A DNA stretch of 18,572 nucleotides, taken from the NCBI GenBank assembly GCA_035705495.1, contig DASSWB010000084.1:1-18572 (forward strand), written 5' to 3'. A program made the position numbers and the translations under genes. Below the pieces are notes generated by a model that saw only the letters and a list, made by a program, of their open reading frames with translations, did no database searches and had not been told where the DNA came from. This stretch comes from DASSWB01 sp035705495 (lineage in GTDB: Bacteria > Bacteroidota > Bacteroidia > Flavobacteriales > Flavobacteriaceae). This document shows, in pieces, positions 6,577 through 14,889 of this stretch. How positions within the stretch are numbered: the stretch's first letter is position 1; each line of letters opens with the position of its first letter.

Positions 6577-8652
6577 ATGATTAAACTCAACAAAATATCG
6601 GTTATACCAATTGCTGTTGCACTGGTAGTGACCGGATGTAAAACCTCTACCAACGAAAACGTTGAAGTCACCGAGACTGAAAGTCGCGGAATTAACCTTG
6701 AGTACATGGATACTTTGGTAAAACCCAATGATGATTTTTTTAGATATGTTAATGGTGCTTGGTTAGACAAAACAGAAATTCCCGCAGATAGAACCACTTG
6801 GGGAAGCTTCAATGAACTAAGAAAAAAAACCGATGAGGATGCATTGGCATTATTGGAAAAAGCTACAAAAGACGAGAATTTAAATCCTTCGTCAGATCAA
6901 GCAAAGGCCGTTTACCTCTACCAAAGTATCATGGATACGGTAACCAGAAACAAGGCTGGTGTCACTCCGTTGAAACCATTTTTGGGTCAAATTGAAAGCA
7001 TTAAAAATGTTGAGGACCTTCAAAATTATTTGGCCAAAATGGAATTGATTGGCGGCGGTGGTTTCTTTGGTTTTGGCGTAGGTGCAGATGATAAGGACAG
7101 TAATAAAAATGCTGCACATCTTTATCCTTCAGGTCTTGGTCTACCAGATCGTGACTACTATTTGGATGAAGATACCGAATCTAAAGAAAAACGCGAACAA
7201 TATGTGGCACACGTAGCCAGAATGTTCCAAATGGTAGGTGAAAATGAGGATGCTGCATTAGAAAGTGCAAAACAAATCCTCGAATTTGAAACTGCTTTGG
7301 CAAAACCAAGATTGGACAAAGTGGAACGCAGGGATGCCAGAAATTCGTACAACCCAATGTCGGTAAACGAATTGAAAGGAATTTTCCCAGCTTTTGATTG
7401 GAATAGCTATTTGGCTACAATTGGTGCAAAAGATGTTGATCGCATTATCGTGACACAACCAAAATACATGGAAGCAGTTCAAGAATTATTGGCATCGACT
7501 TCTGTTGAAGATTGGAAAAATTACTTGAAATGGACTTTGATAAACGACGCTGCAGGCTTGCTTACTACCGAAATGGAAAGGGCTAATTGGGAATTCTATT
7601 CAAGAACCTTAAGAGGCGCAAAAGAACAATTACCTCGAAATGAGCGTGCACTTTCAACAATCAACTCTGCCGTTGGTGAAGCATTGGGTAAATTATACGT
7701 ACAAGAGCATTTTCCACCTGAGGCAAAAGCAAAAGCCGAAGAAATGATTGCAAACATCATTAAAGCCTATGAAGTGAGAATAAAAGCTTTGCCTTGGATG
7801 AGTGAAGAAACAAAGAAAAAAGCCATTGAAAAATTGGGAACCACCACTGTTAAAGTCGGTTATCCTGATAAATGGAAAGATTATAGCGAACTTTCTTTAA
7901 GAAATCCGGAAGAAGGCGGAACTTATTTCACAAACATGCTTAATCTTTCAAAATGGAGGTTTAGTGAAGACATCAAGAAATTGCGGAAGCCAGTTGATAA
8001 AACCGAATGGTTCATGGCGCCACAAATCGTAAATGCTTATTACAACCCAAGTTATAACGAAATCGTTTTCCCAGCCGCTATTTTACAACCACCTTTCTAC
8101 GACTATCAAGCTGATGCTGCCGTGAATTATGGTGGAATTGGAGCGGTAATAGGACACGAAATCTCTCATGGTTTCGACGATAGTGGAGCGCGTTTTGATG
8201 CACAAGGAAACTTGAACAACTGGTGGACCGATGAGGACTTAAAAGAATTTGGAGGTCTTGGAAAGGCTTTGGCCGATCAGTATAGCGCTATTGAAGTCCT
8301 TCCCGGAACCAACATCAACGGTGAATTTACATTGGGTGAAAATATTGGTGACCTTGGAGGTGTGAATGCTGCCTATGACGGTTTGCAAATGCACCTAAAA
8401 GAACATGGCAATCCAGGTAAAATTGATGGATTTACACCCGAACAACGATTCTTCCTTTCATGGGCAACTGTGTGGAGAACCAAAATGAGGGATGAAGCTT
8501 TGGCAAACCTCATCAAAACCGATCCGCATTCTCCTGGAATGTACCGAGCTTACGTACCGCTTCAAAACATTGATGCTTTCTACGAAGCATTTGATATTCA
8601 AGAGGGAGATAAAATGTATATTGCACCGGAAAATAGAGTGAAAATCTGGTAA
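6577..8652 (+). CDS. M13 family zinc metallopeptidase (neprilysin/PepO-like), lipoprotein
   Basis: This 691-residue protein is an M13 endopeptidase, a family that cleaves peptides on the N-terminal side of hydrophobic residues. The zinc site is H527-E-I-S-H531 followed by E588-N-I-G-D592; the substrate-binding N486-A-Y-Y motif is also present. The protein ends N-R-V-K-I-W, close to the family's usual C-terminal tryptophan. MIKLNKISVIPIAVALVVTGC is a lipoprotein signal with Cys21 in the lipobox, so it is probably exported and membrane-anchored. The frame is open from an ATG at 6460, but that stretch contains the upstream gene's terminator and is not signal-like, so the ATG at 6577 is chosen. 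TTG (6522-6524) and a degenerate TTACTTTA (6548-6555) form a weak promoter candidate. It is a single-gene unit. Confidence 0.96.
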   Translation: MIKLNKISVIPIAVALVVTGCKTSTNENVEVTETESRGINLEYMDTLVKPNDDFFRYVNGAWLDKTEIPADRTTWGSFNELRKKTDEDALALLEKATKDENLNPSSDQAKAVYLYQSIMDTVTRNKAGVTPLKPFLGQIESIKNVEDLQNYLAKMELIGGGGFFGFGVGADDKDSNKNAAHLYPSGLGLPDRDYYLDEDTESKEKREQYVAHVARMFQMVGENEDAALESAKQILEFETALAKPRLDKVERRDARNSYNPMSVNELKGIFPAFDWNSYLATIGAKDVDRIIVTQPKYMEAVQELLASTSVEDWKNYLKWTLINDAAGLLTTEMERANWEFYSRTLRGAKEQLPRNERALSTINSAVGEALGKLYVQEHFPPEAKAKAEEMIANIIKAYEVRIKALPWMSEETKKKAIEKLGTTTVKVGYPDKWKDYSELSLRNPEEGGTYFTNMLNLSKWRFSEDIKKLRKPVDKTEWFMAPQIVNAYYNPSYNEIVFPAAILQPPFYDYQADAAVNYGGIGAVIGHEISHGFDDSGARFDAQGNLNNWWTDEDLKEFGGLGKALADQYSAIEVLPGTNINGEFTLGENIGDLGGVNAAYDGLQMHLKEHGNPGKIDGFTPEQRFFLSWATVWRTKMRDEALANLIKTDPHSPGMYRAYVPLQNIDAFYEAFDIQEGDKMYIAPENRVKIW

Positions 8653-8671
8653 GACAAAATTTTTTAGAATT

Positions 8672-8699
8672 AAAAAAGGTTGCGAAAGCAGCCTTTTTT
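8672..8699. terminator. Bidirectional terminator with GAAA tetraloop
   Basis: AAAAAAGGTTGC (8672-8683), loop GAAA (8684-8687) and GCAGCCTTTTTT (8688-8699) form a 12-bp stem with one G-U pair. On the plus strand it ends the M13 gene. On the minus strand the same stem is followed by T-rich sequence just past the stop of the gene at 8704, so it serves both convergent genes. Confidence 0.88.
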
Positions 8700-8703
8700 G
8701 TTT

Positions 8704-9501
8704 TTAAACCGGATACTGAAACTCGAAATCCAATTCGGCTTTTAAGAAACCGGAATCCATTATTTTTCCTTGGCTCTTTTTTTCGAAATCAAAAACCGGT
8801 AATTCCAAGCCTTTTTCGATGGCTTTTAAAGTATAATAATCTTCCCGACTTGTGTGTTGCGGATAAACGGCATTGAAAACCCTGTTCCAGACGGAATTCT
8901 GAACAATTTTCAGAATGATTTCGATGCAATCTTCTTGGGAAATCAAATTGACAGGTGCCAGTGGGTTTTTCACTTCGGTTTTACCGGATAAATACTGAAT
9001 TGGATGTCGGTCGCACCCAACCAATCCGCCGAAACGTAAAATTGTGGTCTTGAATTGTCTGTTCTGAAAAAACAGTTTTTCGGCTGAAATCAATGCTTCG
9101 GAATTTGTTGAATTGGGTTCATCATTTTCGGTATAAACAGGAAAATCGGGTCCGTCCTGATACACGGAGCTAGAACTGACAAAAATGACATTTTTCACCT
9201 TGGATTTTTCGATGAATTTGATCAAATCCTGCATTTTCTGTGGAAAATCTTCAGGTGAATCTGTTCCTGCTTTCGGGGGAAGGTTCACCACCAAAATTTC
9301 CGATTTTAAAAAAGTTTCGATTTCGCCTTGAATTCCTTCCGAAGTGATAAAAATTTGAAAAGGATCAATTCCAGATTTTTTTAAAGTTTGCAATTTGACT
9401 TCCGAAGTTGTGGCTCCCTTTACCTTGTAACCTTCTTTCACGAATTTTTTGGCCAGTGGAAAACCCAGCCAACCACAGCCAAGGATAGAGATTTGTTTCA
9501 T
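8704..9501 (-). CDS. YeeZ-like atypical SDR-family NAD(P)-binding protein
   Basis: This 265-residue protein has an N-terminal Rossmann nucleotide-binding motif G8-C9-G10-W11-L12-G13, nearly identical to that of E. coli YeeZ. VSSSSVYQ (108-115) marks the fourth strand with catalytic-type serines. The Y-x-x-x-K expected in a classical SDR is replaced by S-A-E-K (139-142), so the tyrosine is absent, as in the atypical SDR_a4 group. The reaction is unknown; related proteins are annotated as sugar-nucleotide epimerase-like. There is no signal peptide, so it should be cytoplasmic. The ATG overlaps the stop of the upstream M28 gene by 4 bases (ATGA, 9498-9501), implying co-transcription and coupled translation. 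It converges on the M13 gene. Confidence 0.88.
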   Translation of the reverse strand: MKQISILGCGWLGFPLAKKFVKEGYKVKGATTSEVKLQTLKKSGIDPFQIFITSEGIQGEIETFLKSEILVVNLPPKAGTDSPEDFPQKMQDLIKFIEKSKVKNVIFVSSSSVYQDGPDFPVYTENDEPNSTNSEALISAEKLFFQNRQFKTTILRFGGLVGCDRHPIQYLSGKTEVKNPLAPVNLISQEDCIEIILKIVQNSVWNRVFNAVYPQHTSREDYYTLKAIEKGLELPVFDFEKKSQGKIMDSGFLKAELDFEFQYPV

Positions 9502-11810
9502 TTCAGCACAAAAGTTTTCTTGACAATCACGGCATCATTGACCACAAATGGTCTTGGTATCATATTGACAGGTCTTTCTGGAACACTAAAAAATTCATTT
9601 TCCAGTAAATCATTACTGGTTTCATACATTGTTATCTGCGGATTTTCCCCTTGTTTCACTCCAATTTCCAGTCGGATTGTATCTCTGTTTGCGGCATAAT
9701 AAGTCAGCAAATTATCGTCGATACGATTTTTGAAAACATGAAAAGTGTCATTTTTATATTGGAATGAATCGGGTTCCATTCCGTTGACTTTAAACTCCTG
9801 AAAATCAAATTCTTTATCTGCAAAAAAATCAATTCTGTTTATTTCCCGCTTTGGAACGATTTTTACAGAATACAAAACACGATCGTTAAAGGAAGAATCC
9901 TCCCTCGCAATGAAAATTTCCGGTTCTGGCATATCTTTAACCGGCGCAACAGACTTGAAAGTGAATCCTGAATTATATTTTGTGGTGAATACACTTTCAT
10001 CTTCCACCTTTTTTTTGTTATCATCAATATAATTTCGCGTCCAATCATCCAATAAACTATCATAAGTGTTCCATGAAGCCGATTTTGTTTCGGTATCCAA
10101 AATATAGACAAGACTATTTGGCTTCGGGCGTTCCTCGTTAAAATCAGATTTAAAATGAGCCACAACAAACAAAACGAGGGCGGTTATCCAACAAACCAAT
10201 CCAAGCAACCTAAATTTTTTCAGAAGAAAAAATACCGGCAACACTAATAAAAAAAGAAAACTGGTCATTATGGAAGCTACAAACAAGATTTTGAGTCCCA
10301 GTGCGACGGGAAAAGATGGTACAAATGGCATTAAAATAAAAATGGCGGGCAAACACAGAATCGCCATCAACAGAACGTTCGTATTTTCTTGTCGGATGAA
10401 CAAGAAAAACTGAAGCAGACCGAAAAAGAAAGGAATAATAAAATAACTCGCGCCTTTGAGATAAAGCGCTGCCGCAGCACATAAAAGCCACCATAAAAAC
10501 ATTGGCGCAACCAAAATATTGGTTCTTGTTTCTGGATTAGAGAATTTTCTATAACTAAAAAACCCTATTGTAAGGGCCAAGAAAATGGCGACGGCAATGT
10601 AATAATATCCGTTATAAGTGAAACCATGTTCCATTTCCGAATATTGAGGATAGATGAGCAAACAGGCTTTCCAAAACAAAAAACTCAGAATCGCAGGAAC
10701 CACAACTGTGAGCAGCAATGGAATGAAGCCTTTGAATACCTGTTTTGAAATTAGGGCTTTCTTTCTAAAGCCATAAATGAGCAACCCTATAAAAATAACC
10801 GCACTAAAAATCAGCAGCGGAAAAATCCATGCAAAAGGATAACTCAACATACCCATTCCCGTTAAACTGAAATAAATATAATCTTCATCAGCATCAAGGG
10901 AAGAAAGATTTTCATTGGCAAAAAAACTGAGCAAAGGCATTAAATAACTTCCTTGATGCGCCAAGGTTTCCTTGTCCAGATTTTCAGGCAGATCTGTCGC
11001 GGTATGGTAATCAAAATGATCATCGATAAATGCAAAATTGAATCCGTTGATGTTTCCTTGTTCCCGCAGTACGGTTAAATCAGTATCATTGGGCAACATT
11101 TTATAAACACTGTAAGCCAAAGAATTGGTTACAGGATACCGCGGATTTGCGTCTATAAATGCTTCGATCAGTTTTTGGTTTCCTCCATTTGTTTCAAGCA
11201 ACATGAATGAATTTCCTCCGCTACCTCTAGATTCGAAATTCAGGGTCAAACCCACATTTTCGGACCAAGGATGATCACGGACAAACAACTCGGCACCATT
11301 CAATCCCAATTCTTCTGCATCCGTAAAAACAATGATAATATCATTTTTGTGCGTTTTTTCAGAAGCTAAAAAAGCCCTCAAACCTTCCAAAATTGTGGCT
11401 ACGCCCGAAGCGGCATCGCTGGCACCAAAGGAAGAATGCATGGCACTGTCGTAATGTGAAAGCAACAACAAAGCTTTTCCGTTTTCTGACCCTTCTATTT
11501 TGGCAATAATATTTTTTGGTTTGGTGGCTATGCCGTATTTATTGATTGAAAATCCTTCTTGGGTTTGGACAAACAATCCCAACTTTTGAAGTTCATTTAC
11601 AATGTAATTCCGCACCTTACTGTGGTTCGGACTTCCCAAGAAATGAGGTTTTTGGGCTATATTTTCTACATGGGCAAAAGCACGTTTAACAGAAAAATCT
11701 TCTTCTGAAATTTCCGAAGAATCCTCACCTGAAGGCTTGGAAGCATAAAATTGTAGCGCAACCGCGAGAATGATTAGAACGAAGGCAAAAATTGAAAAGA
11801 ATTTTTTCAT
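9498..11810 (-). CDS. M28 family metallopeptidase with C-terminal multi-span membrane domain
   Basis: This 770-residue protein has an N-terminal membrane anchor (residues 4-22) and then an M28 peptidase domain (about 40-305). The two-zinc site is complete: H119 (HYDS), D132 (GASDAASG), catalytic E166 with E167 (DAEELG), E193 (NFESRG) and H269 (DYHTATD). From about 325 to 551 there are eight or nine hydrophobic helices (near 325-347, 360-382, 402-419, 433-449, 455-471, 478-495, 502-530, 535-551), then a soluble domain to 770 with a beta-rich appearance. This order resembles eukaryotic ER metallopeptidase 1 (Fxna). It is probably an inner-membrane aminopeptidase with its active site in the periplasm; the substrate is unknown. 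Its stop overlaps the start of the YeeZ-like gene. No clear promoter was found in the 232 bases upstream. Confidence 0.93.
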   Translation of the reverse strand: MKKFFSIFAFVLIILAVALQFYASKPSGEDSSEISEEDFSVKRAFAHVENIAQKPHFLGSPNHSKVRNYIVNELQKLGLFVQTQEGFSINKYGIATKPKNIIAKIEGSENGKALLLLSHYDSAMHSSFGASDAASGVATILEGLRAFLASEKTHKNDIIIVFTDAEELGLNGAELFVRDHPWSENVGLTLNFESRGSGGNSFMLLETNGGNQKLIEAFIDANPRYPVTNSLAYSVYKMLPNDTDLTVLREQGNINGFNFAFIDDHFDYHTATDLPENLDKETLAHQGSYLMPLLSFFANENLSSLDADEDYIYFSLTGMGMLSYPFAWIFPLLIFSAVIFIGLLIYGFRKKALISKQVFKGFIPLLLTVVVPAILSFLFWKACLLIYPQYSEMEHGFTYNGYYYIAVAIFLALTIGFFSYRKFSNPETRTNILVAPMFLWWLLCAAAALYLKGASYFIIPFFFGLLQFFLFIRQENTNVLLMAILCLPAIFILMPFVPSFPVALGLKILFVASIMTSFLFLLVLPVFFLLKKFRLLGLVCWITALVLFVVAHFKSDFNEERPKPNSLVYILDTETKSASWNTYDSLLDDWTRNYIDDNKKKVEDESVFTTKYNSGFTFKSVAPVKDMPEPEIFIAREDSSFNDRVLYSVKIVPKREINRIDFFADKEFDFQEFKVNGMEPDSFQYKNDTFHVFKNRIDDNLLTYYAANRDTIRLEIGVKQGENPQITMYETSNDLLENEFFSVPERPVNMIPRPFVVNDAVIVKKTFVLK

Positions 11811-11985
11811 TGTAAAAAAAGGGAAAAGATGGTGCTATCAATTACACGTCATATTAATATCCTTAAAATAATTCATGGTTCTTCCTATTAAATTAAATAA
11901 GAAGGTAAAAAATGAGTGCAAACAATTCATTTTTCAAATTTTATAAATCTATGAAAAACAATTGAACCAGAAATATTTTAAGATA

Positions 11986-12014
11986 TTGAATACCCGAAAA
12001 TCATTTAATTTTTG
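11986..12014 (+). promoter_or_regulatory. Putative promoter of the CBS-domain gene (TTG-N18-AATTTTTG)
   Basis: TTG (11986-11988) and AATTTTTG (12007-12014, one mismatch to TAnnTTTG) are 18 bases apart, and the ATG follows 28 bases after the box. The 14-mer AATTTTTGTAAATT (12007-12020) recurs on the minus strand upstream of the gene at 17185-17910 at nearly the same distance from its start. Confidence 0.4.
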
Positions 12015-12042
12015 TAAATTAGAAAGGTAAAACGTTGTTATT

Positions 12043-12510
12043 ATGGGAATTAAGAGCTTTCAGGGCGTACGTGCCGAACCGGAAAAAATAAAAAGTGACA
12101 CCATTTTGGTTTCTGATTATATGTCAAAAAACTTGATTACTTTTCGAGAAGATCAAAAAGTCGCCGAGGTCATGGAGTCCCTGACCGTTAACAAGATTTC
12201 GGGAGCTCCAGTTGTAAACGAAGACCATGAACTCGTAGGTATTATTTCCGATGGAGATTGCATGAAACAAATCTCAGAAAGCAGATATTTCAATATGCCC
12301 ATTGGCGATATGTTGGTGAAAGACTACATGAGTACCGATATTGCCACCATAACACCCGAAGCAAATATTTTTGATGTCGCCAGTCTTTTCTACAAACACG
12401 ACTGTCGGCGTTTTCCGGTAATAGAAAATGGAAAACTCATTGGTCAAATAAGTCGGAAAGACATTTTAACTGCTGCTTTAAAATTAAGGGCACAAAACTG
12501 GCATGCTTAA
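12043..12510 (+). CDS. Tandem CBS-domain protein
   Basis: This 155-residue stand-alone CBS-pair protein has CBS1 at about residues 24-77 (from VSDYM through GAPVV and LVGIISDGD) and CBS2 at about 91-147 (KDYMSTDIATI through FPVIENGKLIGQISRKD). CBS pairs usually bind adenine nucleotides such as AMP, ATP or S-adenosylmethionine and act as energy sensors; here no effector domain is attached, so the partner is unknown. The first 20 residues are charged, with no signal peptide, suggesting a cytoplasmic protein. It is transcribed away from the M28 gene across a 232-base divergent region and is followed by 186 bases with no terminator. Read-through into the dehydrogenase/glycosyltransferase genes is possible, but a separate promoter box lies at 12623. 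Confidence 0.93.
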   Translation: MGIKSFQGVRAEPEKIKSDTILVSDYMSKNLITFREDQKVAEVMESLTVNKISGAPVVNEDHELVGIISDGDCMKQISESRYFNMPIGDMLVKDYMSTDIATITPEANIFDVASLFYKHDCRRFPVIENGKLIGQISRKDILTAALKLRAQNWHA

Positions 12511-12622
12511 AACATTCTTCCTGAGACAAAACCAATATTTCTTCTGGAATTGACGTATTTTCTAAAGGTTTTATTATGATACTTTTAGCTTACAGTTAAT
12601 AAAAATTCACACCCGCATCTTA

Positions 12623-12630
12623 TAACTTTG
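12623..12630 (+). promoter_or_regulatory. Putative -7 box for the dehydrogenase/glycosyltransferase operon (TAACTTTG)
   Basis: TAACTTTG fits TAnnTTTG and lies 67 bases before the ATG at 12697. No TTG is seen at -33. Nothing else promoter-like was seen in the 186-base gap, and no other gap upstream of the three glycosyltransferases contains a match. Confidence 0.4.
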
Positions 12631-12696
12631 AAACCCGATCCAAAAAAATGGATAGTGAGGAATATTCTCTAATTCCCTAACATAAGCAATTGCGAT

Positions 12697-13707
12697 ATGA
12701 TCAGCTCAAGACGTTTACAAGAAATGCCGCCGCTGCCCACGAAAAAAAATTGCCGTGAAGCCGTAGTTATTTCCAGTCCTGAAAAATTCGAAATTGTTGA
12801 AACCGAACTTCCGCAACCCAATGAAGGCGAAGTTCGCATAAAGTTGGAAGGTTCTGGAATTAACACTTCCAATCTACCGATTTGGGAAGGTCGGGATTCA
12901 TTCAGTTATCCAATGTTGGCAGGTGAACCGGGGCGTGAAGGTTGGGGCACAATTGATGCCATTGGGAAAAATGTTGAAGATTTTGAGGAAGGTGATATCG
13001 TAACTTGCCTTTCCAATCACGGCTTCGCCACTCATGACATTGCAAGAGCGGAAAATGTGATAAAACTTCCGGACCCAATCAGTACGGAACCCTTTCCGGG
13101 CGAAGCTTTAGGTGGTTCAATGAATGTTTTTAATCGAAGCAATATTCAGCCAAATCAAACTATCGCAATTGTTGGTTGCGGATTTCTAGGCTTGCTTTTG
13201 GTGCAATTGACAAAATCCGCGGGTGCGAATGTCATTGCCATTTCCAAACGGGATTTTTCGTTGGAAATCGCGAAAAAATCCGGAGCCGATTACTGCATTA
13301 AACTTGAGGATCACAATCAAATTATAGAAAAAGTGAACGAATTGACCAACGGAAAATTTTGTGATCGTGTCATTGAAACCACGGCAAAAGAATTACCGCT
13401 GAATTTATCCGTGGAACTTACCGCAGAAAGAGGAAAATTAATCGTCGCCGGATTTCATCAAGAAGGAATACGAAATGAAAACATTCAAAATTTAATTAAT
13501 CACAGGATTGATATGGTCAGTATTCATGCAGATCCGAAAGAATATATAAAAGGAATCAAGGACGCCATTTTGGCCATTGAAAAAGGATTGATGAATCCGT
13601 ATCCATTGTTTACACACAGTTTTTCGTTACACGAAATAGACGAAGCTTTTCAATATTTAAAAAATAGGCCAGACGGATTTATAAAGGCATTGATACTTAA
13701 CACCTGA
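12697..13707 (+). CDS. Medium-chain dehydrogenase/reductase, apparently zinc-independent
   Basis: This 336-residue protein has MDR organisation: a GroES-like N-terminal domain (about 20-140) and a Rossmann domain with I-V-G160-C-G-F-L-G165 and a basic residue at the end of strand 2 (ISKR, 182-185). The zinc-dehydrogenase signatures are altered. The catalytic C-G-x-D position reads G-I-N-T-S (54-58), the G-H-E segment reads G-E-P-G-R-E (76-81), and the four-cysteine structural-zinc lobe is absent. It probably reduces or oxidises a substrate with NAD(P) but without zinc. It is the first gene of a run with three glycosyltransferases (66-base gap to the next gene, no terminator), so a sugar or glycolipid intermediate is a reasonable but unproven substrate. 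An internal ATG at 12724 (MPPLPTKK) is an alternative start. Confidence 0.87.
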   Translation: MISSRRLQEMPPLPTKKNCREAVVISSPEKFEIVETELPQPNEGEVRIKLEGSGINTSNLPIWEGRDSFSYPMLAGEPGREGWGTIDAIGKNVEDFEEGDIVTCLSNHGFATHDIARAENVIKLPDPISTEPFPGEALGGSMNVFNRSNIQPNQTIAIVGCGFLGLLLVQLTKSAGANVIAISKRDFSLEIAKKSGADYCIKLEDHNQIIEKVNELTNGKFCDRVIETTAKELPLNLSVELTAERGKLIVAGFHQEGIRNENIQNLINHRIDMVSIHADPKEYIKGIKDAILAIEKGLMNPYPLFTHSFSLHEIDEAFQYLKNRPDGFIKALILNT

Positions 13708-13773
13708 TCAATAGAAGAAAAAACAACCAACCGGGACAGGAACTTCAAAAACTGTCCAAATAATAATAGTTAT

Positions 13774-14889
13774 ATGAAAAGCGGTAAACTAAAAATTTTA
13801 ATGACAACCGACACGATTGGCGGTGTTTGGGTGTATTCTTATGAACTCTGCAAGGAACTGCAGAATTACGACGTGGAAGTCCATCTTGCCGCGATGGGCG
13901 CTTGGCCCACTGAAGCGCAGGAAGAAAAAATGCGTGAACTTAAAAATGTAATTCTTTACAAAAGTGAATTCAAACTGGAATGGATGCAAGATCCGTGGGA
14001 AGACGTTGAAAATGCCAACAAATGGCTTCATTCCATTTACCAAACCGCAAAACCCGATTTGATACATTTTAATAATTATGCCGGAGTCGAAAAATATGAT
14101 GACACGCCCATGATCACCGTTTTTCATTCCTGTATTTCTACTTGGTGGCAAGCGGTGAAATATACCGCAATCCCTGAAGAATATCACACCTACTCACAAA
14201 TTGTTCAGGAAGCGTTGAATACTTCGGATCTTGTGGTGGCACCTACCGAAGCTATTTTGGAAAAAGCCAAACACGCGCACCAAATTACCGCAGAAACCAG
14301 AGTGATCAGCAATGGAATTTCCGAAATCAATTCCGAGGAAAAAGAAAAAGAACCTTTTATTTTATGTAGCGGACGCATTTGGGACGAAGGCAAAAATTTA
14401 TTGTCGATTTCCAAAATCGCCAAAGATTTATCATGGCCGGTTTACATTGCGGGAAACAACAAAAATCCGAATACAGACGAAATCTTGGAAATGGAAAACG
14501 TTCATTTCTTGGGAAGTTTAAAGCCGGAGGAAGTCCGCGATTGGATGAAAAGAGCTAGTATTTTCGTGAGTCCGACGAAATACGAACCCTTCGGACTTGC
14601 CGCGTTGGAAGCTGCCATGGAAGGTTGTGCATTGGTAATTAGTGATATTGACACCTTTCAGGAAATATGGGAGGATTCGGCGATTTATTTCGATCCGGAA
14701 AATTCCGAAGAAGCGAAAGAAGCAATTATCAAACTTATTGAAAATCCGGAGTTGTTGCACGCATTTGCAGAAAAAGCGAAGGACAAATCGGCTTTTTATA
14801 ATTCCAAAAAAATGACTGCAGCGTATTTCGGACTCTACCACGAATTGATTACAAGAAAAAAAGTTGAACAAAAGCCTGTAACGGTATGA
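13774..14889 (+). CDS. Glycosyltransferase, GT4 family (GT-B fold)
   Basis: This 371-residue protein shows both halves of a GT-B retaining glycosyltransferase. The N-terminal acceptor half has a Gly-rich loop after strand 1 (TTDTIGGVW, 11-19) and DLIHFNN (95-101). The C-terminal donor half has G200-R-I-W-D-E-G-K-N208, then the E-x7-E motif E271-P-F-G-L-A-A-L-E279, which binds the nucleotide sugar. No signal peptide or membrane helix is seen, so it acts in the cytoplasm or at the inner face of the membrane. The start is fixed by MKSGKLKILMTTD. Its stop overlaps the start of the next glycosyltransferase by 4 bases (ATGA), indicating coupled translation. Donor and acceptor cannot be told from sequence. 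Confidence 0.94.
   Translation: MKSGKLKILMTTDTIGGVWVYSYELCKELQNYDVEVHLAAMGAWPTEAQEEKMRELKNVILYKSEFKLEWMQDPWEDVENANKWLHSIYQTAKPDLIHFNNYAGVEKYDDTPMITVFHSCISTWWQAVKYTAIPEEYHTYSQIVQEALNTSDLVVAPTEAILEKAKHAHQITAETRVISNGISEINSEEKEKEPFILCSGRIWDEGKNLLSISKIAKDLSWPVYIAGNNKNPNTDEILEMENVHFLGSLKPEEVRDWMKRASIFVSPTKYEPFGLAALEAAMEGCALVISDIDTFQEIWEDSAIYFDPENSEEAKEAIIKLIENPELLHAFAEKAKDKSAFYNSKKMTAAYFGLYHELITRKKVEQKPVTV

Noticed and set aside
11811..12042. Possible small gene or operator in the divergent gap between the M28 and CBS genes
   Set aside because: The longest reading starts found are about a dozen codons, and the palindromic-looking stretch near 11880-11906 is too imperfect to support an operator.
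12511..12696. Possible terminator after the CBS gene (AAAACC and GGTTTT arms)
   Set aside because: The arms are only 6 bp and nearly 40 bases apart with no GC-rich stem, so a functional hairpin is unlikely.
13798..14187. A 129-codon open frame on the minus strand (and another at 14518-14871)
   Set aside because: Both are antisense shadows of the GT4 gene, whose motifs and length are convincing; their translations show no protein-like pattern.
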